Shown here in pieces: positions 9,564 through 18,362 of a DNA stretch of 41,006 nt (the first letter of the stretch is position 1; each line of letters opens with the position of its first letter). The stretch comes from an uncultured Neomegalonema sp. (GTDB lineage Bacteria; Pseudomonadota; Alphaproteobacteria; Rhodobacterales; Rhodobacteraceae). Position numbers and translations under genes: made by a program. The notes beneath the pieces were generated by a model. It saw only the letters and a list, made by a program, of their open reading frames with translations. It did not search any database and was not told the origin of the DNA. The stretch spans positions 1 to 41,006 of the forward strand of contig CALGNO010000145.1 of NCBI GenBank assembly GCA_937958625.1, read 5' to 3'.

Positions 9564-12326
9564 TTACTCGTCGATCTTGACGGTGAACTCGACGCTGGCG
9601 GACTCGCCGGGCAGCAGGTCGCCATGGGTGGTGACGAGCGCACCGGTCGCACCCTCGGCGGGTTGCTGGCTGATCGCCGATGTCCCGGCGGGCGTCACGG
9701 TGATCGCGCAGGCGCTGGCCGAACATTCCGTCAGCGTCGTAAAGCTGGGGATCGTGTCCTTGATCGTAACCGTGCTGGCGCTGGCGCTGCCCTGATTGAG
9801 GGCTTCGATGCGATAGCGGATGCACTCGCCGGGTTTGGCGTCGAGGCCGGTGGTCACAAATGTCACCGCCGTGCCATTGCACGCCGCGTCGATGCCTTGT
9901 TGCTTGTTCAGGGTCAGATCACCCGACACGACCGAGGCGGTGTCAGAGACAGCGTTGTTGAACGTGTTGCCGTCCGTGACGGTGCCCGCCGCCACATCGC
10001 TGGCCGCGTTCAGCGAGGCCTCGAGGGTCAGGGTTTCAGTCTCGCTCAGGCCCGCCGCGCCGTTGGCCGGGGCCTGAACACGGTAGATCAGTTGCACGCT
10101 GGCACCGGGGGCGATACCGCCCGCGATATCCAGGATGTTGTCGATGACAATGTCGCCGCTATCGGCTGCCCCGTCTTCGTTCACATCGTAGAACAGCGTC
10201 CCGGTAAAGGCCGAGAAGCCCCCTGCCGCCGTGATGCCCCCTTCGGTGATCGTCACGTTACCGATGTTCTGCAGGGTATGGATGACCGACCCGATGCCGC
10301 CCGGGGCCAACTGGATCGACTGATCCGCCGTCAGGCTCATGTCGATGACCTGATTTACGGCGACGGTGTTGGTGATCGTGTCGTTCTGGCCGGATGTGGG
10401 CGAGGTCACGGTGACCTGCACATCGGTGTTGCCCGGTGCCGCCGTCGAGGGCGGGGTGATGATGGCGAAGACTTCCTTGGTGGTGCCTGCGCCCACGACG
10501 CCGGTATTCGAAATCGGCGTTCCGTCACTCAGCCGGAATTCGAAGGTCCAGCCAGCGGGGAGGGCCTGCTGCATCGTCAGGTCATAGGTGTCCGCCGTCA
10601 CCCCGTCATTCTCGATGATGAAGGGGAACGAGACCGCCTGGCCCGGATCGGTGGACTGGGTCAGCAAGGGCGTGGCGTTGCCCGGACCATCGCCCTCGTC
10701 GCCGGGTGCCACGAAGTCACGGTTGGTGATGTCAACGGCACCCGCAAGCACTGCACCGGTGAACAAACCGGTCGCGGTGTTGGCTGCACCGCCATTGGTC
10801 GACTGGGCGGTCAGGACCACCTCGTAGTTGCTCGATCCCGAGGCGACCGGAGCTGCATTGGCGGGCAGGCGGGCGATGATATTCACCCGCTGGAAGGCAC
10901 CAGCGGCAAGCGGCCCGATGGGCCCGGACACGGGCGTTGCGCCATCGGCCCCGACCAGCGAGAAGGTGGTCCCCGCCGGGAAGCCGTTCACGCCGTCATT
11001 GGCGACGGTCAGACCGATCGTATCGGTGACGTTGGCGTTGTTGGTCACCACGAATTCCATCGTGACGGTGCCGCCCTGATGGATATCGCTGTCTTCCTCG
11101 ACCACGTCGTTGAGAACGCCGTCATCGTCGGTCGCCGAAGCATTCGCGCCATCCAGATGCGCCGCATCGAGCAGCGGATCGACATTGGCATCCGGGTCGC
11201 CGTTAAAGCTGGTCGCGGCGGCATCGGCGGCGGTCACGCGATAGGCCGGGGCGACCGTGATCTTTGCGATGTTCGAAGGCGGAAAGGCCACGCCGCCAAC
11301 GGTTTGCGTCGCCTGGTTCGTCAGTTCACCGGCGGGCACATCGCTGTCGATGGTCGCCTGGAAGGTAACACTGGCAGTTCGGCCCGAGGGAACGCGGTCG
11401 ATCTCGAATTCGACCGTATCGGTGCCGTCATATTCATAGGCGATCTGATAGCCGCCGCCGTTTTCCTGCTCGAAGCCAAGCGGGCTGCCCGGTTCCACCG
11501 TGCCGATAGCGTCTTCGCCATCGGTCATGGCGACGCTGCTGCCCGTATCGGACCAGCGGCCCGAACCGGCGACATAGGTCAGGTGCTGGCTCAACTGGTC
11601 GGTGATGATCAGGTCATCGGCATCGTCGAAGCCCGAGCTGGAATAGGTCAGGGTCACGGTGACCGTATCGCCCGGTCCGATCACGCCATCGGCAACCGTA
11701 TCCGCAACCGTCATCGACTTGACGACCTCGGTCACGGGACCGGTCGAGACCGTGACCGTATCGGTGTCAGTATCGGTCACGAGGGGTGCGTTTGTCTGGC
11801 TGAAATCACTGGTGGCAGTGACGTCGATGGTCTCGCTGGTGCCCGACCCCGCGCCACCTGGAACCGTAGCCTCGATCACGAAGCCGAAAGATGTGCCCTG
11901 GGCGAGAACCGGGGTCTGCGTAATGGCCGTGGTGCTGTCCGCGACGCCGTCGAAGTTGGCATCGGGAAAGATCGTGATGGCCGTGAAGTCATAGGGACCG
12001 GTGCCCCCGTCAACGGCGGCCAGCGTGAAGAAATCAGGACCGTTACCGTCGTTGGTCACGGTATGAGGCAAAAACACCTTGCCGCCCGGTGAGACCGACT
12101 TGGTGTTGTCCGCTTGCAGCGTTACGCCGGCAACCTGCTGAACCGTCGTCTCGACCCGGTTCGAGGTTACGCTGACCGTATCGCCAGAGGCGTTGACATA
12201 GGTTGCAGAGGCCTGGTTGCCGATCTTCGATCCCGCCGGGGGCGGCGCCGCATAACTGACGGCGGCAGCCATCGAGGCGGCGGACAGCATCAGGCCGAAG
12301 CGAAGGGTGCGATTCTTGAATTGCAT
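9564..12326 (-). CDS. exported DUF11-repeat surface protein
   Basis: 920 residues. It starts MQFKNRTLRFGLMLSAASMA, with a Sec signal probably cleaved after SYA, followed by APPPAGSKIGNQASATYVNA. That segment is a hallmark opening of bacterial DUF11/conserved-repeat proteins. The rest is a chain of Ig-like DUF11 modules, recognisable from repeats such as PGDTVTVTLTY, DDADDLIITDQL, PGECIRYRIEALNQGSASAS and VTIKDTIPS. No transmembrane anchor or barrel is evident, so it is probably periplasmic, secreted, or held by the larger neighbour. The ATG has AAGGA 9 nt upstream. It lies between a 167-residue relative (96 bp upstream) and the 1942-residue barrel protein. The three genes share theme and strand and are likely co-expressed. 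Precise function unknown. Confidence 0.85.
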   Translation of the reverse strand: MQFKNRTLRFGLMLSAASMAAAVSYAAPPPAGSKIGNQASATYVNASGDTVSVTSNRVETTVQQVAGVTLQADNTKSVSPGGKVFLPHTVTNDGNGPDFFTLAAVDGGTGPYDFTAITIFPDANFDGVADSTTAITQTPVLAQGTSFGFVIEATVPGGAGSGTSETIDVTATSDFSQTNAPLVTDTDTDTVTVSTGPVTEVVKSMTVADTVADGVIGPGDTVTVTLTYSSSGFDDADDLIITDQLSQHLTYVAGSGRWSDTGSSVAMTDGEDAIGTVEPGSPLGFEQENGGGYQIAYEYDGTDTVEFEIDRVPSGRTASVTFQATIDSDVPAGELTNQATQTVGGVAFPPSNIAKITVAPAYRVTAADAAATSFNGDPDANVDPLLDAAHLDGANASATDDDGVLNDVVEEDSDIHQGGTVTMEFVVTNNANVTDTIGLTVANDGVNGFPAGTTFSLVGADGATPVSGPIGPLAAGAFQRVNIIARLPANAAPVASGSSNYEVVLTAQSTNGGAANTATGLFTGAVLAGAVDITNRDFVAPGDEGDGPGNATPLLTQSTDPGQAVSFPFIIENDGVTADTYDLTMQQALPAGWTFEFRLSDGTPISNTGVVGAGTTKEVFAIITPPSTAAPGNTDVQVTVTSPTSGQNDTITNTVAVNQVIDMSLTADQSIQLAPGGIGSVIHTLQNIGNVTITEGGITAAGGFSAFTGTLFYDVNEDGAADSGDIVIDNILDIAGGIAPGASVQLIYRVQAPANGAAGLSETETLTLEASLNAASDVAAGTVTDGNTFNNAVSDTASVVSGDLTLNKQQGIDAACNGTAVTFVTTGLDAKPGECIRYRIEALNQGSASASTVTIKDTIPSFTTLTECSASACAITVTPAGTSAISQQPAEGATGALVTTHGDLLPGESASVEFTVKIDE

Positions 12327-12422
12327 TTCTTATTTTCCTTGTCGAAGCGCATTATCGTCGCGGCGCGTGGGTCTGTTTGCTGATGAGCGGTTAAAGGGGG
12401 TACTGCCGGGTCTCGGGGCCGA

Positions 12423-12926
12423 CTATTCGACCCGAATTCGGTATCCTTGATGGACCGATGCGTCCTGTTGCATCGCATCGGATAACCGCCACCGTACCGC
12501 CGTGAAGTGCTCGGGCAGGGCTGGCTCGACCGTCCGCGTGCCATCCTCCAAAATCACGATGCGTTCGGCGGGAAGGGTCGACCATTCCTCGCCCTCGGAA
12601 TCGGGATCGAACTCGCCCCGAACCTCGAAGGTGGCGGGCACGTCGGTATAGCTCCAGTCCGGAACCAGAATGCCGCCCGTGGGCACGGGGCCAGTCACGG
12701 CGACCCCGCCGATGGCCTCGGGGAAGGTGTTCGTATGGGCCAACCGGTATTCGATCAGTTGTCCGGGCTTGACGCTGGTCGCCTGAAAGTAGCTCTCGAC
12801 CCCGTCTTCGTCCGTCGTGACGACATAGGCCGTCATATCGCTGACGAGGTCCGCAAAGGCGGTCGTCGGGACGAGGGCAAGGCAAAAGATTGCTGTTCTG
12901 GCAATGAAGGAGCTTGAGGTCGTCAC
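12423..12926 (-). CDS. small exported DUF11-like protein
   Basis: 167 residues from a GTG start with GGAG 7 nt upstream. The N-terminus (MTTSSSFIARTAIFCLALVP, ending TTAFA) is a good Sec signal with cleavage after AFA. The mature part contains SVKPGQLIEYRLAHTNTFPE and GVAVTGPVPTG, which match the core of a single DUF11 Ig-like domain. It is the first gene of the set that continues with the 920- and 1942-residue DUF11 proteins, separated from the next by 96 bp. It may be a subunit or chaperone for the larger proteins; that is inference from position and shared domain. Confidence 0.8.
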   Translation of the reverse strand: MTTSSSFIARTAIFCLALVPTTAFADLVSDMTAYVVTTDEDGVESYFQATSVKPGQLIEYRLAHTNTFPEAIGGVAVTGPVPTGGILVPDWSYTDVPATFEVRGEFDPDSEGEEWSTLPAERIVILEDGTRTVEPALPEHFTAVRWRLSDAMQQDASVHQGYRIRVE

Positions 12927-13249
12927 GGTGTTCTCCGCTGTTCAAATACGAGTGAAGTGCGGAGGCCAATTAAGGCTAAACTCGTTGAATGCGGATTAAT
13001 ATACGGGGTCTTATTCGGAGTAATTTCCTTGATTTGTCCGTATTAATACTTAACATAGATAAGTATCATAAAATTTTATTCGAATTGTTTGGCGGCAATA
13101 TTTGCGTCTTAGATGTCGTGACTCCGTTCGCCATGGCGGCACGTATGGATGGCGCACGATTTGGTCTGGTCAAGAAACCTCTTTGGTGCCATTGGTGCAG
13201 CGCAATATGGGGCCTCGGGGTAATGGGCCAGAGTGAAAAGGGACGAACT
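12927..13249. other. AT-rich divergent intergenic region between the DUF11 set and the exopolysaccharide unit
   Basis: This 323-bp gap must hold the promoters of both divergent units. It contains a 10-bp perfect palindrome GTATTAATAC (13040-13049), the related ATTAATATAC (12995-13004) and a 7+7 bp inverted repeat (13046-13066). A plus-strand frame stays open through it, in phase with the oxidoreductase gene. Its AT-rich, non-family sequence and lack of a ribosome site argue that it is leader, not coding. Confidence 0.6.
13029..13066 (+). promoter_or_regulatory. candidate promoter with overlapping operator-like inverted repeat
   Basis: TTGATT (13029-13034) and TAACAT (13051-13056) are spaced by 16 bp, each matching consensus at 4 of 6 positions. 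A perfect inverted repeat, ATACTTA (13046-13052) / TAAGTAT (13060-13066) with a 7-nt spacer, overlaps the -10, where a repressor would act. The implied transcript has a leader of about 185 nt before the GTG start at 13250. Confidence 0.35.
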
Positions 13250-15403
13250 GTGCGGACGCTGCTTCAAGATCTGAAATCCGGAGAACTGCTTGTCGAAAAC
13301 GCCCCCAGCCCGCGGGTCGGGGCGGGCATGGTTCTGATCCGCACGAACCGCTCGCTGATCTCGGCGGGAACCGAGCGGATGCTCGCCAGCTTTGCCAAGG
13401 GCGGGTACATCTCGAAGGCGCGGCAACAGCCGGAGAAGGTCAAGCAGGTCATCGACAAGGCCAAGACCGATGGCCTTGTCGCGACCTATGAAGGCGTGAT
13501 GGACAAGCTCTCCCAGCCGATGCCTATGGGCTATTGCAATGCGGGAACCGTGATCGCGGTGGGTTCGGGCGTGACCGAGTTCGCCGTGGGCGACCGGGTA
13601 GCCTCCAACGGTCGCCATGCCGAGGTGGTCAGCGTCCCGAAGAACCTGTGCGCGAAAATCCCCGATGGCGTGTCGGATGAAACCGCGTCCTTTACCGTGA
13701 TTTCCTCGATTGCCCTGCAAGGTCTGCGGCTGGTCGAGCCGACCCTGGGCGAGACGGTGGTGGTTTCGGGCCTTGGCCTGATAGGTCTGATCGCCGTGCA
13801 ATTGCTGGTGGCGAATGGCTGCCGCGTGGTCGGGTTCGACTACAGCGCCGCGCGGGTCGAGCAGGCCCGGGCCTTCGGGGCCGAGGCGCATTTGCTGGAC
13901 GAGTCGAGCGATCCGGTGGCGCTGGCCATGGCGGCCTCGAACGGGCGCGGGGTCGATGCGGTGATGATTACCGCCGCGACCAAGAGCGACACGCTCATCA
14001 GCCAGTCGGCGCAGATGTGCCGCCAGCGCGGGCGCATAGTGCTGACCGGTGTGATCGGCCTCGACCTGAAACGCGAGGATTTCTACGAGAAGGAGATTTC
14101 GTTCCGGGTCTCCTGTTCCTATGGGCCAGGGCGCTACGACCCGCTCTATGAGGAGGGCGGACAGGATTATCCGCTCGGTTACGTCCGCTGGACCCAGCAA
14201 CGCAATTTCGAAGCAGTGCTGGAACTGATGCGCGCCCGTCGCCTCGATGTCGCGCCGCTGGTCACCCGCCGCCATGCTTTTGCCGAAGCGTCCGAAGCCT
14301 ATGCGGGGCTGAATGATCCGAGCGCCATCGGTATCGTGCTGGAATATGACGCCGAGCAAGCCGAAGAGACCCTGCGCGCACCGTCGGTGACAATGACGCC
14401 TGCCGCCCTGACGAAAACCGGCGGGGCCTTTGGCGTCATCGGCGCAGGACCGTTCACCCAGATGAAGCTACTGCCCGGTCTCAAGAAGGCAGGCGCGACG
14501 GTGCGCAGCATCGCCAGCTCCCAAGGCGTCAGCGGGTCCGTGGCCGCGAAACGCTTTGATGTGGGCGAGAGTGTCAGTGACCATCGGCTGATCCTTGACG
14601 ATGAGGCGATTTCGACCGTCATCATCTCGACCCCGCACAACACCCACGCGCGCCTGACCATCGAGGCGATGAAGGCCGGCAAGCATGTTTTCGTCGAAAA
14701 ACCGCTTTGCCTGACCGGCGACGAACTCGACACGATCATCGCCGAGCGTGAAGCGATTGCCGCCGATAAGGGCGCCGCGCCGCTGGTTATGGTGGGTTTC
14801 AACCGCCGTTTCGCACCCTCGGCGATTGCCATGAAGGACGCGATGAAGGGGCGGGTCGGGCCTGCCTTTAGCTCATTCGTCTGTAATGCCGGGTTCATCC
14901 CTGCCGATAATCCCTATCAAGACCCCGAGATTGGCGGCGGACGCATTATTGGCGAGGCGTGCCACTTCATCGACTTCGTCGCGTGGTTGACGGACTCGCC
15001 CATTACCTCTGTCACCGCCATGAAGCAGGAACCCGCGAGCGGGCCGGACCTCGAAGACAATGTCGCGATGACGCTCGGTTTTGCCGACGGGTCGGTGGCC
15101 CAGGTCGCCTATATCGCCACGGGCGCGAAATCCTACCCCAAGGAACGCTGCACGGCGATGTGGGATGGCAAAGTCGCGGAACTCGATAACTTCATGCGGA
15201 CCAAGACCTACGGCGTGAAGGGCGGCGGGCGGTATATGCGTCAGGACAAGGGCCATGACGCCGAACTCGCCGCGCTGAAGGCGTTTGCCGAGGGCAAGGG
15301 CGATGCGCCGATCTCATTCGAGCAGACCGTAAACACCATGCGCGCCACCTTCGCGGCGGTCGAGTCCATGCGGGGCGGTGGCCGCGCGATCCGCATCGAC
15401 TGA
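13250..15403 (+). CDS. bi-domain oxidoreductase: zinc-type alcohol dehydrogenase fold fused to Gfo/Idh/MocA dehydrogenase
   Basis: 717 residues from a GTG start chosen because AAGGGA lies 6 nt upstream and the resulting MRTLLQDLKSGELLVENAPS matches the family's usual opening. An ATG at 13223 has no spaced ribosome site. Residues 1-370 are an MDR/alcohol dehydrogenase-like domain with the nucleotide-binding VVSGLGLIGL (171-180). Residues 390-717 are a Gfo/Idh/MocA domain with FGVIGAGP (394-401), VEKPLCL (482-488) and the GEACHFIDFV segment. Proteins with this fusion are recurrent next to heparinase II/III genes in polysaccharide loci. The reaction is not established; redox modification of a nucleotide sugar is plausible. 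It is the first gene of the plus-strand unit, and its stop overlaps the next start by one base. Confidence 0.9.
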   Translation: MRTLLQDLKSGELLVENAPSPRVGAGMVLIRTNRSLISAGTERMLASFAKGGYISKARQQPEKVKQVIDKAKTDGLVATYEGVMDKLSQPMPMGYCNAGTVIAVGSGVTEFAVGDRVASNGRHAEVVSVPKNLCAKIPDGVSDETASFTVISSIALQGLRLVEPTLGETVVVSGLGLIGLIAVQLLVANGCRVVGFDYSAARVEQARAFGAEAHLLDESSDPVALAMAASNGRGVDAVMITAATKSDTLISQSAQMCRQRGRIVLTGVIGLDLKREDFYEKEISFRVSCSYGPGRYDPLYEEGGQDYPLGYVRWTQQRNFEAVLELMRARRLDVAPLVTRRHAFAEASEAYAGLNDPSAIGIVLEYDAEQAEETLRAPSVTMTPAALTKTGGAFGVIGAGPFTQMKLLPGLKKAGATVRSIASSQGVSGSVAAKRFDVGESVSDHRLILDDEAISTVIISTPHNTHARLTIEAMKAGKHVFVEKPLCLTGDELDTIIAEREAIAADKGAAPLVMVGFNRRFAPSAIAMKDAMKGRVGPAFSSFVCNAGFIPADNPYQDPEIGGGRIIGEACHFIDFVAWLTDSPITSVTAMKQEPASGPDLEDNVAMTLGFADGSVAQVAYIATGAKSYPKERCTAMWDGKVAELDNFMRTKTYGVKGGGRYMRQDKGHDAELAALKAFAEGKGDAPISFEQTVNTMRATFAAVESMRGGGRAIRID

Positions 15404-17184
15404 TGCGCGGTCGGCTGGCGCGGGCAGGGCGGTTGTGGCGGACCGTGAAGGTCATGACCAGGCCCCAGATCATGACGCGGGTGCGGCGAAAGCTGCGCAA
15501 GCCGCCGATGCCTGCGGCAGGTGCCGTGCCGGTGCGGGCGATGCCCGAGGGATGGGTTCGACCCTGTGTGCCCGCGCAAAGCTGGGACGGTGCGGAGACG
15601 TTTACGTTTCTGAACGAGACCGGCGGCGGGGACTGGCGCGCGCCCGACAAGGCGCTGCTGTGGCTCTATAACCTGCATTATTTCGATGACCTGAATGCCG
15701 AGGGGGCGGGCGAGCGGGTCGAGGCGCACCGGGCGCTGTTGGCGCGCTGGGTTGCCGAGAATCCGCCCGTCGAGGGGCCGGGATGGGAGCCGTATCCGCT
15801 GTCGCGGCGGATCGTTAATATCATCAAATGGGCGCTGCGCGAGGGGCCGTTGGATGTGGCGGTGGCCGAAAGCCTTGCGGTACAGGTACGGGCGCTGGCG
15901 GATCGGCTTGAGACCCATCTGGGGGCCAATCACCTCTACGCGAATGGCAAGGCCCTGTGCTTTGCGGGTCTGTTCTTCGAGGGGGCCGAGGCTGACCGCT
16001 GGCTCAAAACCGGCACCGCGATCATCGAGGCCGAGACACGCGAGCAAATTCTGCCCGATGGCGGGCATTACGAGCTGTCGACGATGTATCACGGGTCGAT
16101 GCTGGAAGATGCGCTCGACCTCGTGAACCTGTTCGCGGCCTATGGGCGCGAGGCTCCGGCGGGGCTGCGGGCGGCAATCCCGGGACAGCTTTCGTGGCTG
16201 GCGGTGATGAAGCATTCCGATGGCCGGATTGCCCTCTTTAGCGACGGCGCGCACGGGATTGCGCCGGAACCGGCGGCGATTACGGATTATGCCGGGCGGC
16301 TGGGTATGAGTAGCCTAGATGAAACGTCACCCTCGGACCTGATCCGAGGGTCCAGAGCGGTGGGTTCGGAACTGGATCGTCGTGTCAAGCCCGACGATGA
16401 CAATGCTCGGGGGGCATCTTTTGAATCATCCGAGGAAGCGGGGCTGATAGACCTGCCCGATAGTGGCTATTCGCGGCTCTCAGGTAGTGGCATCACCGCG
16501 TTTTTCGATGCCGGTGCCGTGGGCGCGCGCTCCATTCCCGGCCATGGCCATGCCGATACCCTGAGCATCGAAGTGTCCGTCGGCGAGACCCGCATTTTCG
16601 TCAATGGCGGCACCTCGGTCTATGGCGAGGGCGAGTTGCGGATGCGCGAACGGGGGACGGCGCACCATAATACGGTGACGCTGGACGGGCTGAACTCGTC
16701 GGAGCTGTGGGCGGGTTTTCGCTGTGGGCGGCAGGCGCGGATCATCGACCGGCAAACGGGGATCGAGGGCGGCGTGGCTTTTGCCAGTGCGGGTCATGAC
16801 GGCTATGCGCGTTCTCCCGGCTGGATTCACCATCGCCGGGTGGCGCTGGAACAGGGCGGGTTGGTCATCGAGGACCGGCTGGACCCGGCGCGCCCATCGC
16901 CCGGCACACCCATGGCGCGCATCGCCTTTCGGGTAAATCCCGCATTGGGCATCGAGCGTGTCGGAGCGGCCACATTCCAGCTGACCGATGGCCTTCGTAC
17001 GGTCGCGACCTTCACCGGGGATACAGCCCTCGAATGGTCGCTGGAGGATACCCATTACAGCCCGGGTTTCGGCCTGCGCCTGCCTGCCTTCGCCCTGTGC
17101 GGCACCCTCGAAATCTCCGGTTCCCGGCGGTTTTCATGTATGTTGCATAGCAACAACGGCGTTGACTCGGCAGAGTCGATCTAA
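15403..17184 (+). CDS. heparinase II/III family protein with an in-frame repeat insertion
   Basis: 593 residues; the ATG overlaps the preceding TGA. The N-terminal half is an alpha-toroid typical of the family (LGANHLYANGKALCFAGLFF near 168-187, ILPDGGHYELSTMYHGSMLE near 217-236). The C-terminal half is a beta-sandwich with GHGHADTLSIEV near 379-390 and RGTAHHNTVTLDG. In known relatives the central His/Tyr residues catalyse beta-elimination of uronic-acid polysaccharides. No signal peptide is visible, so it may act in the cytoplasm, or be exported in an unusual way. Residues ~308-333 are encoded by a palindromic repeat (16326-16401), giving an odd charged insert (SDLIRGSRAV...RRVKPDDD). It is placed between the oxidoreductase and wecB and may process the polymer made by this locus. 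Confidence 0.88.
   Translation: MRGRLARAGRLWRTVKVMTRPQIMTRVRRKLRKPPMPAAGAVPVRAMPEGWVRPCVPAQSWDGAETFTFLNETGGGDWRAPDKALLWLYNLHYFDDLNAEGAGERVEAHRALLARWVAENPPVEGPGWEPYPLSRRIVNIIKWALREGPLDVAVAESLAVQVRALADRLETHLGANHLYANGKALCFAGLFFEGAEADRWLKTGTAIIEAETREQILPDGGHYELSTMYHGSMLEDALDLVNLFAAYGREAPAGLRAAIPGQLSWLAVMKHSDGRIALFSDGAHGIAPEPAAITDYAGRLGMSSLDETSPSDLIRGSRAVGSELDRRVKPDDDNARGASFESSEEAGLIDLPDSGYSRLSGSGITAFFDAGAVGARSIPGHGHADTLSIEVSVGETRIFVNGGTSVYGEGELRMRERGTAHHNTVTLDGLNSSELWAGFRCGRQARIIDRQTGIEGGVAFASAGHDGYARSPGWIHHRRVALEQGGLVIEDRLDPARPSPGTPMARIAFRVNPALGIERVGAATFQLTDGLRTVATFTGDTALEWSLEDTHYSPGFGLRLPAFALCGTLEISGSRRFSCMLHSNNGVDSAESI
16326..16401. repeat. alphaproteobacterial-type palindromic repeat inserted within a coding sequence
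   Basis: Two hairpins make up the element. The first is CCCTCGGA (16330-16337) / TCCGAGGG (16343-16350). The second is ATCGTCG (16376-16382) / CGACGAT (16392-16398). Outer GTCA...TGAC arms bound them. The sequence resembles an intergenic repeat I recall from many alphaproteobacteria. Here it reads through in frame inside the heparinase II/III gene. Confidence 0.75.
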
Positions 17185-17239
17185 GAGAAGTAAGCCGCTT
17201 TCCGGCCCGCCCTTATAACCCAGAGAAACCTAGCAGATC

Positions 17240-18358
17240 ATGCGTGTAGTCAGTGTTTTCGGTACGCGGCCCGAGGCCATCAAGATGATGCCGGTGGTGC
17301 AGGCGCTCAATGCCGCCGAGGGCATCGACTCCCGCGTTGTGGTCACCGGTCAGCATCGGGAGATGCTGTATCAGATCGTGCGCCTGTTCGACGTGACGCC
17401 GGACCATGATCTTGAGGTGATGCAACACGCGCAAGGGCTGACCCATGTGACCACCGCGGTCCTGTCGGGACTTGAGCCGGTTTTTGCCGAGATGAAACCT
17501 GATTGGGTGCTGGTCCACGGCGACACGACCACGACCATGGCGGCGGCGATGGCGGCGTTTTATCAGCAGATCAAGGTCGGCCATGTCGAGGCGGGCCTGC
17601 GCACGGGCAATATCTATTCGCCGTGGCCCGAAGAAATGAACCGCAAGATCACCGGTGCGCTGACGACCCGGCATTTCGCGCCGACGGCGCTGGCCCGCGA
17701 GAACCTGCTGCGCGAGAATGTGGCGGCGGATGCGGTCGAAGTCACCGGCAATACCGTGATCGACGCCCTCTACTGGGTGCGCGACAATGCCTTGTCCGCC
17801 GATAAGGTCGAGGCGGAGATGCGCGCGGCCTATCCGATGCTGGATGACAGCAAACGCCTGATCCTCGTGACCGGCCACCGGCGCGAGAACCACGAGGGCG
17901 GTATTGTCCGCATTTGCGAGGCGATGGCTCAACTGGCGGCGCGGGGTGATGTGCAGGTTGTCTATCCTGTCCATCTCAATCCCAAGGTGCAGGACGCGGC
18001 CAATGCCGTGCTGGCCAATGTCGACAACGTCCACCTGATCCCGCCGCAGGATTACTTGCCCTTCGTGTGGCTGATGAACCGGTCGTCGCTGATCGTGACT
18101 GACTCTGGCGGTATTCAGGAAGAGGCCCCCAGCCTCGGCAAGCCTGTTCTGGTCACCCGCGACACGACCGAGCGGCCCGAAGCGGTCGACGCCGGGACCG
18201 TCAAGCTGATCGGCGCCGATACCGCCGCCATCGTGACCGAGGCAAACCACCTGCTCGACGACAGTACGGCCTATTCGACGATGTCTCGTGCCCACAACCC
18301 CTATGGCGATGGTCAGGCAGCAGGCCGCATCGTCGCCTCCCTTCTGGAAAAGAGTTGA
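17240..18358 (+). CDS. wecB: UDP-N-acetylglucosamine 2-epimerase (non-hydrolysing)
   Basis: 372 residues, the usual length. The enzyme interconverts UDP-GlcNAc and UDP-ManNAc in the cytoplasm. The N-terminus has [13 protein letters not shown] (7-19). The residues known to be important in the E. coli enzyme fall at the same numbers: K15, D95 in HGDTTT, E117 in VEAGLRTG, E131 in WPEEMNR, and H213 in [11 protein letters not shown]. The UDP-binding [16 protein letters not shown] segment is present. Immediately downstream (4 bp) lies wecC, which oxidises the product. The pair therefore supplies UDP-ManNAcA for the surface polymer. The start is an ATG 55 bp after the heparinase gene. Confidence 0.95.
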   Translation: MRVVSVFGTRPEAIKMMPVVQALNAAEGIDSRVVVTGQHREMLYQIVRLFDVTPDHDLEVMQHAQGLTHVTTAVLSGLEPVFAEMKPDWVLVHGDTTTTMAAAMAAFYQQIKVGHVEAGLRTGNIYSPWPEEMNRKITGALTTRHFAPTALARENLLRENVAADAVEVTGNTVIDALYWVRDNALSADKVEAEMRAAYPMLDDSKRLILVTGHRRENHEGGIVRICEAMAQLAARGDVQVVYPVHLNPKVQDAANAVLANVDNVHLIPPQDYLPFVWLMNRSSLIVTDSGGIQEEAPSLGKPVLVTRDTTERPEAVDAGTVKLIGADTAAIVTEANHLLDDSTAYSTMSRAHNPYGDGQAAGRIVASLLEKS

Positions 18359-18362
18359 TCCC

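Noticed and set aside
9357..12092. 911-codon plus-strand open frame opposite the DUF11 genes
   Set aside because: It has low-complexity Arg/Gly/His-rich content with no domains and spans two real genes and the gap between them. It is an antisense shadow of high-GC third positions.
12989..13249. N-terminal extension of the bi-domain oxidoreductase by 87 codons
   Set aside because: The stretch is AT-rich, has no family similarity and no ribosome site. The GTG at 13250 has a well-spaced AAGGGA and gives the normal family N-terminus.
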